Shown piece by piece: positions 45,196 to 57,289 of a stretch of 64,000 nucleotides of DNA. The stretch is from Annona cherimola (lineage: Eukaryota > Streptophyta > Magnoliopsida > Magnoliales > Annonaceae). Each line of letters starts with the position of its first letter. Position 1 is the first letter of the stretch. Position numbers and translations under genes: made by a program. The DNA lies in the NCBI GenBank assembly GCA_030490835.1, contig CM059972.1, forward strand, positions 57,331,563 through 57,395,562. The letters are read 5' to 3'. The notes under the pieces are model-generated. The model saw only the letters and a list, made by a program, of their open reading frames with translations, searched no databases and was not told the origin of the DNA.

Positions 45196-48100
45196 TGTGT
45201 CGCCCCAAACCCGAGCGCCACATCGTGAGCCTTACCTCAAGATCGGATTGATTGGTAAACGTGATCAGGATTGTTACCCTGTCACACGGCGAGATTTATC
45301 GGATATTTATCCTGTTAATTATGGTCATGTAACTGTTCATATAACACCTCATGTTCTCGTAATTTCATTTTCAAACAATTCTAAGTCATTTCAATCCATT
45401 CATTACATACAAACATGATGTTCAGCGACATTTCTTCTTTTACCTAAATCAGATGTCACTGCATGTACTTATCACAGTCATTCATATAAAACATTCGAAT
45501 AGTTTACATCCATTCTACATAAAATACTGCATATAGTTTTACAATCATTTCTCATCAGTTTCATAACATGAAATTTACATGGATTCCTTAAGCCGGTGCT
45601 AGCTCCTTTGTCATGTCCTGTTCTTCACCTGTCTTTGGGTTTGGAAAACAAAATCGTGAGTCGAAACTCAATAAGCAAGCTATTTGCATTTTTCAGGCAA
45701 ATCATTTCAGGCAACATTTTGCATTTAAAATCAACTTGGAAAGCATCTTATACCTTATCCAAAGGTATATCTTGAAAACATGAAATCCTGTACCCATCAC
45801 GGGTCCCATATGCATAATGCCATATGAAAACATGAACATGAACATTATATCTCCCTTAGGATGGAAGCTAGCCAAGCGACCATCCATCACGTTAACTCCC
45901 ATTTCAGAGAGGGCGCCGCCGGCCTTAGGCCTGTTTCAAACGACTTGGTCACACCAAGGGGGGACAATCGGTCCGCTTACACCCTTCAAGTGAACCTAAT
46001 ATCCTGTGGTCATGAACTTTAACATAAATTCATCTTTAACATGCTAGTATGATTTTTTTCAATCATAAACATCAACCACATCATTTTTCCATAGCATTTA
46101 TCAAAGAAAGATTTCATAAAATATCATTTCAACATCATTTTGCTAAGGGATGGCCATCCTTAAACATATTAGACATAATTTCTATAGTTTCGTCAAACAA
46201 GTTAAAGCAAAAATTGCATTTATGGAAACAATTTAGAAAAGCAAAAATCCTTTAAAAAAATTTACTTGCTTACCTGAACTTCTTAGCTTTCCGCCATCAC
46301 TTTCTCTTTGCCCTTGCCTACATGAAAATGATATGATTTTTCATACATTTCCTTTTCTCATATTTCCTTTAGTTTTCCAACCCATTCCATATACATCCAC
46401 CATTTATTTGACTTCATAAGTCATCATACACATATATAGCTTATTTTACACATATTAGCACATTTCATACACATTCGGCTACCATACAACGTAATATATA
46501 CACATAACCCCAAAATTAGGGTATTCATTTCAATATCATAAAATTCATTCCATAAACATCATACATAGCTTCATTAAGCTTACTTTGCCATTTTTTCTAT
46601 TTTTCCCAAAACACACACGTGGGTGTTCCTTCTACGTACATTCATTGCCTTAGCTTTATAAATCAAGTCCAAAATTTTGGATTAAATACCATGCAATCTC
46701 AAACAGATAAATAAACATGGGATTCATCTCATTTTCATGAATTTTTGCATAAAAATCATTTTCATAAATCATTCATCACACATTTACCGTTATCCCTTCA
46801 CATAAGCTCATTTAGCACATAAACATAATGCATTTCATAAAATTTGCTAACTCAGAAATTTAATCCCTTTATCAGAGGTATAATTACCCTTAATTACAAC
46901 TACATTGAAGGTATTTTCATGGGATTTAAATCCATTCAATATAGGTTTCTAAAACAGCAAGTTTGGAACCCATTTTTTCACCCGTTTTACGTGTCTTTTG
47001 ACACATAACCTTATGCAGTCATATAATTCCGAATTTCCAGCAATTAAATTCATTTTTCCTAATCCATGTCTAGGGATTTAACACATATTTAATATCCATA
47101 CATTATCATTTCTCAAAACAGCAAGTAGCCTACACGTTTTGAGTCCCATTTCACGTCGGTTTGATGTTCTTTCATGAAAATCATAAAAATCAGATTTAGG
47201 GTTTATTTTTCCCTAATATATTGGGCATCCATAATACCTTAAACCTAGGGTATTTTACCCTACATATAATGCATAAAACATGCAAGTCCATTTCCATAAC
47301 ATTTTTAACCCAAAAACTAAGAAATTAGGTCAAAATCCATGCTTTGCATTTCATAGCTTCAAAAATTCATCACTTAAGCATAATCATATATTTGGCATAA
47401 ATACATGATTCATAGCTTAATCACATCATAAAATCAAAACAGTAACTTGTCTTGGAGATTTAGAGTTTATCAACTTGGATTTTCCATTTCATACGCATGC
47501 ATAACTTCACTTTCATCAACCTTAACTTGAAAATTCATACTTAAAACTTAATACCCATTTCATATTCATGAAAAAGCATGTTAAAACACCACATTACAGA
47601 TCCTTTCATCATCCTTTTCACTTCCAAGTCTTGAGTTTAGAAACTCAAGTTAAACAACTTAAAACAAATCACATACTTACTTGGTTTTGAGCCAACTCAA
47701 ACCCTAATCCTTTGAGATGATTTTCCCTTTAAATTTCCTTTCTTTTTCCCTTGGTTTTCATCCTCTTTTGCTGGAAATTTTTGGACGTGAGCTGCTGGGT
47801 TCACTTGGACGTGTTCAGCACTTAGGATTTTTCCCAAAAATCCTTCTCAACTCAACGTGCATGGGCTATATATGTTGCTGGATTTTTTTCAGCTGTGGGG
47901 CCCACTTGGTGCTGCAATTCCACACTCATTAAATGCTCCCTTATCTACCATATAAGCTGGGTAATTCTCAGCCAAGTAAAATTGCATTTTACCATTTACA
48001 AAAATAAAAAACTGCATCATCTTTGACCGTCCAATGTGGTTTCCAATTCACGTCCCTAGCTGTTCAGATTTTAATCCATTTTTCATTTATCTTTTCACCC

Positions 48101-49196
48101 TAATTTAAGGGTAAATTATACACTTATTTACCCACTAATTCATACATTAATTTTATGTAAATAAATTTAACAAATATTGCAGCAACTTAGCACAAAAATC
48201 ACATTTTCCATTCCCTCCAAGCTGTCCACGTTTTCAGCTGTATATACATACCTTTTTCCATTTTTTAATTGCTGAAAATATTCATTATTGTATGCACATA
48301 TCATGTACTTGCATCCCTGCAACATATATGCATTTTTAAGAACTTTAAAAAATAAAAAATGGGCACCAAACAGCCCTTGGACGTCCCCTCTTGGACACCT
48401 CCTCCATGCTTTTGCAATTCCATCATAACTTGCATTAAATGGATGGATAATTTTCTCCTTTATATATTTCAAATAATTTCATAAATCCCCAAGGAATAGC
48501 CTACAATTTTCCACCTCAAATTCCATTTCCATCAAGCATTATCACTTGGTACTCTAGCATTAATGGCATGTTGCTTTTGTGGAGCATAAGTCAAACATGC
48601 TCACCTTTTTCAATACAGGAATTTTCCCAATACTTCATGTTTAATCTAAGCCATTCAAAATAATTATCTCACCATCTCATTCAACCGTTTCAAATTTCAT
48701 CTCAATCCGAGTTTCCTAGCTCCCGTTATAGCCGTTTGAAGTTAACGGTTGAAATTGATATATGCTTAAAAATTCATAATTCTCATTTCAGAAAGGATTT
48801 TTCATAATACATTAATTCCATAATACCAAGTCCAACATTAAAAATTTTTATTTCAAATTTCACTTGAATCCGCCTTACAGGCGTTGAGTTATGAATTTTT
48901 CAATATTTTCCATCAAACTTGTCAATTTCCATAATAATTTCCATAATTCATTTTAAATAATGAAAAATGATTTTTCATGATATATTTTCACATTTAAATC
49001 ACAAATAATTTATTCTAAACCCATTGCCTCCTTTAGGCTCAAAATGCTTAATCACATCATTATTGCTAACCCATAACCCTAATTGCAATAATTAGCAAAA
49101 ATCATATAATGCCTTCATAATTCCATAATTCACAAATAAACATCATATACATGTTCGATGCATACATATGAGTCCTATATGGGTTAGGGTTTCACA
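45196..49196 (-). repeat. Element E 5' LTR (about 4 kb)
   Basis: TGTGTCGCC to GGTTTCACA on the plus strand; pairs with 34747-38749. The conserved GC-rich block is at about 45840-46010 and the CGCCTTACAGGCG hairpin at 48872-48884. No TATA box can be singled out with confidence in this AT-rich sequence. Confidence 0.95.
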
Positions 49197-52100
49197 GTGT
49201 CAACTTGTAAGCGAGTGCGCACACTTTAACAAGTTGTTATTTGAAATATAGTTTTAGGATGACTTCCTTAAATTCCTTTAGAAACATTTTAAGTAAAATA
49301 TTTTGATAAACATTTGAAATGTTTAAGAAAAAATACATCTTAAAACTCTTTTAATAAAAGAATTTCAAAACTTTTGAATTTCCATAAATAAATCATATTC
49401 TTCTCTAATATTTCTTTGTTTCCATTTTAGGACCTTTTGTTTACAACAGTTATGCAATTATGTTATCCCTTTGTCCATGGCCTAAAAATTTAATAATTGT
49501 CCACATATCTATTATTTTTACGTATAGGGAAATTGCACAGTCTTTTGTATGCCATTAAGCAACCTGAAATCAAACTATTTTATGAAATCAATCATAAGAG
49601 GTTGGTCATCCTTAAATCCCTTTCAACACATCCGTAGAAACATTTTTCCAACATTTTCAACATAGATTTCCTTGTCTAACGGAAATCAAAATTTTTTGAA
49701 TATCATTTCAAAACATATGGACTATGTCCAAATCATCATTTACTATTTAATTATCTTGACCTAGCAAACAAATCTTTTCATAATCATCATTGTTTATTAC
49801 AAGTTACTGTAGAAATAACTCAAAACTTATTTACAAACAATATTTTGTGAAAAAGGGTAAAATTTCCTTTTTCTTATAAAATGCTGTTAAAACAATATCA
49901 TATAGAACTTACTTGCTTAAAAGCAAATTCTTAAAACCATCGGTATCTAATATGAAATCCTTAGAAAACATTAGCATGGAGACTTGCTTACTCATAAGCA
50001 AAATTCTCAATTCCATTAACTTGAAGCATTCACATCCTTGGCAACACTTAGGATAAATTATTTATCTTAAGAAGTGTCGCTTGCTTCCCATGAAGCAAAC
50101 CTTAAGACTTTTCATTAAAGTCATCATTTTTCTAAAACTTATGGCTTTGCATTAAAGCCGTCATATTCAAAACTTGTGCTTGCCCATTCGTTAAAACATA
50201 AACATGGACAATTCAATCATATCAATCACATAGAAAGAAAATGGCATTTTAGAAAGTTTGCTTACTTATCTAAGATCACCATAATCCCTTTTCCTTCCAT
50301 TCTTTTCCTTGCCTATATGCATAAAAATGACATTGCATTTATACATATACTCTCATATGCTTGCACATAATTTAGTTTTCCAACCCATATATTTTCATTG
50401 ACTATATGACCCACCTGTTTTACAAGTCGGAGGTTTATACATAACAACGCAACTTGTGCATCATATTATCTATTCTTTTCATTCTTAGTATCCTTACTTA
50501 GGATAGTTTTCAAGCATATCATGATCTTTCATTTATCTCAATGAAGTTTCATTATCCTTCATTTATCATTTACTTATCCATTTTTCACATTTCTTTCATT
50601 AGTGCTTACTTTAAGCACATGTTTAAGAGTTTAAGTTTCATATATCAATCCCAAATTTTGAGATTAACAAATATTATCAAAAAAGCACCTTTTTTACACG
50701 TTTCAACATATTTCCATCCATTTTGCATTTTAACAAATCACATTAACTCATTACCCCTTTCCATCATTCATATCCTGCACTTAAACTCTCTTGAAGACAC
50801 ATATAATATGTGTTATGGAAAATTTTCCTAGACAGCAATACGTTCACAAAATATATCATATTTTCATGCATTTTTGCACAAAACCAAATTTAACAAGTCA
50901 TTCATCACCCTTGCATATCTATTCCTTCTCATATGCCCATTTGGCAATATATACATAATGGATTTCATAAGATTTCTAAGTTAGCAATATAATACATATT
51001 TCAGAATGATATAATCCCTTAATTATCACTTTATTTAGGATATTTTCATGGGATTTAAATCCATTAATCATAGGTTTCCAAAACAGAAACTTTGGAACCC
51101 ATTTTTCACCCGTTTAACGTGTCTTTTGACACATAACCTTAGGCAGTTATATAATTCCGAATTTTCAGCAATTAATCCAACCTTTCCTTAAAAAATTTAG
51201 GGTATTAACATATAGATCAATTTTTATCATTTCTACATAGGTTTCATATTTCTTTTTCATTTTTTTCTCAAACTATCCACATATGCTGAAATCAGGCGTA
51301 CTGAAATCTCAAAATCTTGAATTAATATACAATCAAGTAATTTTCATTTTAAATTTATACCATACCTTAATAAATATATTAATTAACCAAAATAAATATT
51401 TCCAGCATAAAAAATTAAGCATTTATATTTATTTTGGTATTTTTACCTTGCTGGACAGCAGCATCCATTTTCAGTCAGCCTTAATCACGTAAATTATTGG
51501 ATATATTTGTACCCAAAAAAACATAAATTTAATTTTTTATTGTGATCCTAAATATATATTATATATCCTGTAAAAGTTTCAGACCAAAATTCCTTATATA
51601 ATAATTACTAAAAATAATTTTCTACAGATGATCCTGTCACCCGTTTTACCCTGTTTAGGTTAATCTTCTCGGATTTGTAATTTGAAACCTGCTAAATATT
51701 TCATTCTGAAATTTTGGTCGTCCCTTAATCATCATATAATTAACTTTTAAACAAATTTTCATGGTGAAAAAACTTCGTTTACTACTTCATTCATATTTTA
51801 GTTTATAACATCATATAATTTCCAGATTTGAAGTATAAACTCAAAATAATCATATACTTACTTGATTAAATGGGTGATCCCTCCTTTTACCCTTTATTTT
51901 TCCTTGGTTTTCCCTTCCTTTTGGCTTGCTAGGTGCTGGACGTGAGGCTGCCTTGGGGAAGAAGATGGAGTTCAGCACTTGGAAGAATTTTCCAAGTCTC
52001 CAACCTTGTGAACGTGCTTGACTTGGTGGGGCTGGAATTTCCAGCAGTGGGCCCCACTTTTTGCTGCATTTTCCACAGCCATTGAATGCCCTCTTATCCT

Positions 52101-53160
52101 CTTATGTGCTGGTGAACTCACAGCCATATAAATTAGCATTTTACTATTTTTTTAAAATCCACAAATCTGCATTAATCCAGGCCGTCCAAATCTGCCCAGC
52201 CCTTGCACGTCACTTGCTGCCCATTTTCATTTTTTTTCATTTTTTATTAATATCAATTTAAGGGTAAATCATACACCTAATTACCCTTTAATTCATTCAT
52301 TAATTTGGCATTAAAAAAAATTCAGCAAAATGGCAGCAAATCAGCACATCATTTGGATGTCATTTGCATGCAACAAGCTGTCCACTTTCACACCTTCAAT
52401 GACAGCTACTGTTCACGAATTTTCTTGAATTTTTTTCACATAATTAAATGTTTATTTATACATCCCAACATGGCAGCTATATATATACACATAATTCATA
52501 AAATAAAAATTGAAAAAATAACCTACTGCAACTGCCTATTGACGTCCATATGCATGTCACCTCTCCTATGCTCATTTTGAGCACTCTTAGCCCCTTTAAT
52601 GTAGACATCAATGCATGGATAATTCATGAGATTTTTGCATTTTATAATTATGCATAAAATACCCTGCATTGCACCTGCATTTGAAACCTATTTGGTTCAT
52701 TAAAAATTGCATTAATTCCATGTACTCTAGCATTAAATGCATGGTACTCTTGTGGTGAAAAATTCAACCATATGCACCTTTTTCCAACATAATTTGCTTA
52801 ATCCAAACCTTCCAAAATATTAATCTCATAATTTCGTTCAACCGTTTCAAATTTCATCTCAATCCGATTTTTCTAGCTCAAGTTATAGTCGTTGGAAGTT
52901 AACGGTTAAAATTGAGATATGATCAATAAATCATTAATCTAATTTCATCAAGAGTTTTCATAATACAATAATCCCATAATACCAATCTCAACATCATCAA
53001 CTTCCATTTCAAATTTCACTTGAATCCGCCTTACAGGCGTTGAGTTATGAATTTTCTAGTGTTTTCCAACATAATTCCACAATTTCCATTTTAATCTCCA
53101 TTAATAAAATAATGAAAATTAAATAAAAAATTCATGCCACATTAGCATGTTTTAATAAAG
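49197..53160 (-). repeat. Element C 5' LTR, segment 3 (starts with GTGTC duplicate), truncated at its inner end
   Basis: It continues C's LTR after the insertion of E. From about 50990 it follows the E LTR closely in order (ATTTTCATGGGATTTAAATC, CACCCGTTTAACGTGTC, the CGCCTTACAGGCG hairpin at 53027-53039). The earlier part is diverged but has the same style. The last about 200 bp of the LTR, including the TTTCACA terminus, are missing: at about 53146-53160 the text switches to the gag gene of element F. The small open frames here are not convincing. Confidence 0.75.
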
Positions 53161-54050
53161 ATACCTCCCGGTTGGTTTGCAGAGTCAAAAAGTGATAAAA
53201 TTTGAGAAATTATATCAAGGGAGGATGACGGTCACTGAGTACGCTACAAGATTTAATGATCTGGTTAGATATGTCCCTTGGATTGCTAATGTGCCACAAA
53301 ATAAGGCACAGAGATTTCAACAAGGGTTGAGGCCATATATGCTAGAGAATTTGGCACCTCTGTTGATAAAGGATTACGCTTCAAGCCTTGAGAGAGCAAG
53401 GGCTTTGGAAATTGAAGCCTTGAGAACTCAAGAACTAAGATTGGGTTCAATGTCGTTTAGTACGGGTCCTAAGGAACCGGAAATCGGGAAAGAGAAAGCT
53501 AGAAAAGGCAGTGTAAAAAAGGGAAAAGGAATTCAAAAGAAGAAAAGCTTGCCGCTGTGTAGGAAGTGTCAAAAGCGGCATACAGGCTAGTGTCTATAAG
53601 GATCGAACCGGTGTTACAAATGTAATAGACAGGTCACATTGCCAAGGAGTGCAGGCCAAGGAAAGCAAAGGTGGTCAAGTGTTATATATGTGATCAAACG
53701 GGTCACATAGCCCCGAACTGCCCAAATAAGGCGCAGTCATCCCAAGGACGTGGAAGACCTGCTCAGCTTTGGATACTCGGAGCAACAAGTAAGCAGGGAA
53801 CTTCTATGAACCCGATGCATGTGCATGCCCTGACCCGGACAGAATCTCAAGAACAAGAGGAAAAGGTGGTCCCAGGTACGGTTTATATTCTAGGGAATAT
53901 GGCAATAGCTTTGTTTGATTATGGTGTCACCCATTCATTCATAGCGTGCCAATACGTGGCTGCCCATGCACTGCCGGTAGAAGAAACCAATCAGGTTATA
54001 TGTGTAGAATCTCCAGTCTATAGGTTAGCCAGTACTAGCTAAGTATGCAA
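53150..54050 (+). pseudogene. gag: Element F gag (partial) and protease pseudogene
   Basis: QSQKVIKFEKLYQGRMTVTEY and onward matches the middle of E's Gag; the N-terminal about 180 codons are absent. A stop and a frameshift break the first zinc knuckle (about 53588-53640). The second knuckle CYICDQTGHIAPNC is intact (about 53680). The protease site is damaged: ALFDYGVTHSFIA has Tyr where E has Ser in the DSG triad. A further stop lies near 54040. Confidence 0.85.
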
Positions 54051-57000
54051 AGCCTGCCCAATTAGGATAGGATCATTGATTCTAAAAGTTGATTTGATCC
54101 TATTGCCTATGACTGAGTTCGACATGATATTTGGTATGGATTGGCTAAGCCAATGGGGAGCGACCATAGACTGTAAGAATAAGACAGTGCAATTTGAAGC
54201 AACTCCAGGAAGGGAGATTGCCATTGAAAAACTGTGGCAACCTGACAGTTCAAGTATATTAATATCATCTATGAAAGCTGTCAGAATGATCCAACAAAAA
54301 TGTCAAGCCTATTTGGTGTCTGTAAATGTGGACAAAACATGGAGATCGAAATTAATCAAATACCTGTGGTTAGAGAATTTCTCGATGTATTTCTAAAGGA
54401 ACTAACCACGTTGCCTCCACATAGGGAAATGGATATGATGATTGATGTGATGTCAGGTACAGCTCCGATCTCTAAAACTCCATATAGAATGGCGCCAGCT
54501 GAAATGAATGAACTAAGGGCACAAATACAGGAGCTATTGGACAAGGGTTTCATTAGACCAAGTGTGTCCCCTTGGGGAGCTCCGGTACTGTTTGTGAGGA
54601 AAAAGGATGGAAGTTTAAGGTTATGCATTGATTACCGGGAGTTGAATAAGGTCACAATAAAGAATAAATATCCATTGCCTAGGATCGATGATCTGTTTGA
54701 TCAATTGTAAGGAGCCACAACTTTCTCCAAGATTGACTTACAATCAGGGTACCATCATTTAAGAATAAGTCCGGTCGACACTCATAAAACGGCATTTCGA
54801 ACCAAGTATGACATTATGAGTTTCTGGTAATGCCTTTCGGACTTACTAATACCCCTGCTGTATTCATGGATATAATGAATAGAGTTTTTTAGGACTATCT
54901 GGATCAATTTGTGGTGGTATTGATCGATGATGTCCTTATCTACTTTAAAATGGAGAAAGAACATGAAGACCATCTACGAAGGGTATTAGAAAGGTTAAGA
55001 AGAGAGAAATTGTATGCCAAACTGAAGAAATGTGAGTTTTGGCTGAAACAAATAGGATTTCTCAGACATATAATATCTAAAAAGGGTATTCAAGTTGATC
55101 CTCAGAAGATTGAGGCGGTATTGAAATGGCCAAGGCCGGTGGCCATTACGAAAATTTGAAGTTTTCTAGGGTTGGCCGGCTATTATAGAAGGTTTGTCGA
55201 AGGATTTTCACAACTGTCAGCCCCGTTAACCAAGTTGACTCGTAAAGGAGTCAGGTATGTATGGTCTGAGGAATGTGAGCGTAGTTTTCAAGAATTGAAA
55301 TAGTGATTAGTAGAAGCACCCATTTTAACCCTACTCAAAGGAAATGAAGGGTTTGTGGTATATAGCGATGCATCGAGAAAAGGATTGGGTTGTGTTTTGA
55401 TGCAAAGGGGTAAAGTGATAGCCTATGCGTCGCGACTATTGAAGCCCAATGAGGTAAGCTACCCCACGCATGATTTAGAGTTAGCAGCAGTGGTATTTGC
55501 CTTGAAAATATGGAGACATTACCTGTATGGAGCAAAATGTGAGATTTACATTGATCATAAAAGCCTCAAATATATTTTCACACAGAAAGAATTGAACATG
55601 AGGCAAAGAAGATGGCTCGAGTTATTGAAGGATTATGATTTGGAGATTTTATACCGTCCCAGTAAGGCAAATGTGGTAGCCGACGCATTGAGCCGAAATG
55701 TCAGCTTAGCGCATCTTATCACTAAAGAAGAAGGTTTGCTTAAGGAAATAAGGCTAATGGAATTGATTGTATGTCCACCAGGAGTTCACACCAGACTATC
55801 ACAATTACACATACAATCATCACTTTTTGAACAGATCAAGGTTGCGCAGAAAAAGGATACAGACCTACATACACATGTTAAGAAAATGAAGAAAAAGGGG
55901 TTGGCTGAGTTTGCTATTGATGAACAAGGTGTGTACCGGTACAAAGCTCGCCTTTGCATACCTAACATAGTTGAGTTGAATGAACAAATCCTTAAGGAGG
56001 CACATTTCTCATCGTTTTCTATTCACCCAGGGAGTACTAAGATGTATCAAGATCTCAAGAAAACACATTGGTGGAATAATATGAAAAGAGAGATCACTGA
56101 ATATGTGGCTAAGTGTTTAACTTGCCAATGGGTAAAGGTGGATCACCAGAAAATACCTGGTAAGCTACAGTCCTTAGAAATTCCTGAATGGAAGTGAGAC
56201 GACATTACTATGGATTTCATAGAAGGATTACCTAGAACCCAAGCAGGAAACAATTCTATATGGGTAATCATAGATAGGTTATCAAAAGTTGCGCATTTCC
56301 TACCTATCAAAAGGACTTATACAACAGAAAAATTGGCTAAGGTTTATTATAAAGAGGTTGTACGACTCCATGGAGTGCCAAAGTCGATTATCTCGGATCG
56401 AGATGTGACATTTACATTGAGGTTTTGGAAAAGTTTACACAAAACCTTAGGCACCCAACTCAAGTTCAGTATAGTCTTTCATCCTCAAACCGATGGGCAA
56501 ACGGAGCGGGTGAACCAAGTCATTGAAGATATGCTCCGTATGTGTACTTTAGAGTTTGGAGGATCATGGGACGAGTACATCTCGATTGCGGAATTCACAT
56601 ACAACGATAGTTACCAAGCTAGCATCCAAATGGCTCCATTCGAGGCGTTGTATGGTTGATGATGTCGAACGGCATTGAACTGGGATGAAGTTGGAGAGAA
56701 AAGTTTAGCCCCAGACTTATCTCAACGAATGGCAGACAAGGTGAAGACGATTCACCAATGTATACTCACTTCCCAAAGTCAGCAAAAGAGTTACACAGAT
56801 TGCAAGAGAAGAGATTTGAACATCCAAGTCGGCAAACATGTGTTTATAAAGGTCATGCCATTCAAGGGAGTTACAAGATTTGGGAAAAGAGGAAAGCTGA
56901 ATCCCAGGTATATTGGACCATTTGAAGTTTTGGAGAAGGTTGGGAAATTGGCATATCGGGTAGCCTTACCTCCAGCGCTAGCCCTAGTTCACAACGTGTT

Positions 57001-57250
57001 TCATGTATCGATACTTAGAAAGTATGTTCCAGACCCAACACATATATTAGTGGCTGAGAATTTGCCGATTCAAGATTATCTAAATTATGAAGAAAGGCCA
57101 GTGAGAATCTTGGATCACAAGGTACAAAAGCTTCGAAATCGGGAAATCAAGTACGTGAAGGTACAATGGAACCGGTATTCCGAAAATGAAGCCACATGGG
57201 AATTAAAAGAGGAAGTGCAGCGAAAGTACCACCAGCTATTTAAAGAATAG
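54051..57250 (+). pseudogene. pol: Element F pol pseudogene (RT-RNase H-integrase-chromodomain)
   Basis: RT text [22 protein letters not shown] (about 54580) and VVLIDDVLIYFK (about 54915), RNase [16 protein letters not shown] (about 55360), integrase zinc-finger text [11 protein letters not shown] and CLTCQWVK (about 56025-56130), core MDFIEGLPRTQAG (56210), ISDRDVTF and HPQTDGQTERV, then NPRYIGPFEVLEK and a chromodomain ending at 57250 (VQWNRYSENEATWELKEE). Stops or shifts occur near 54708, 54808, 54890, 55159, 55304, 56197 and 56659. The integrase-chromodomain frame 56675-57250 is open and is the best preserved chromodomain of the window. Confidence 0.9.
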
Positions 57251-57289
57251 GCGGTTTCGGGACGAAACCTGTTACAATGGGGGGAGGAT
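57251..57289 (+). other. Conserved box and polypurine tract of element F
   Basis: GCGGTTTCGGGACGAAACC is followed by TGTTACAATGGGGGGAGGAT, ending exactly at the 3' LTR start. It is the counterpart of 38750-38787. Confidence 0.88.

Larger units (their letters stand above)
34747..49196 (-). mobile_element. Gypsy (Tekay/Del-type chromovirus) element E, full length, decayed genes
   Basis: A 14,450-bp minus-strand element with LTRs of 4003 bp (34747-38749) and 4001 bp (45196-49196), GTGTC duplications, iMet primer-binding site and polypurine tract. Order on the minus strand: leader ORF, gag, protease, RT, RNase H, integrase, chromodomain. A chromodomain after integrase together with LTRs of about 4 kb suggests the Tekay/Del clade of chromoviruses, which target heterochromatin. 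All genes carry stops and frameshifts. It is inserted in the 5' LTR of element C. Confidence 0.96.
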
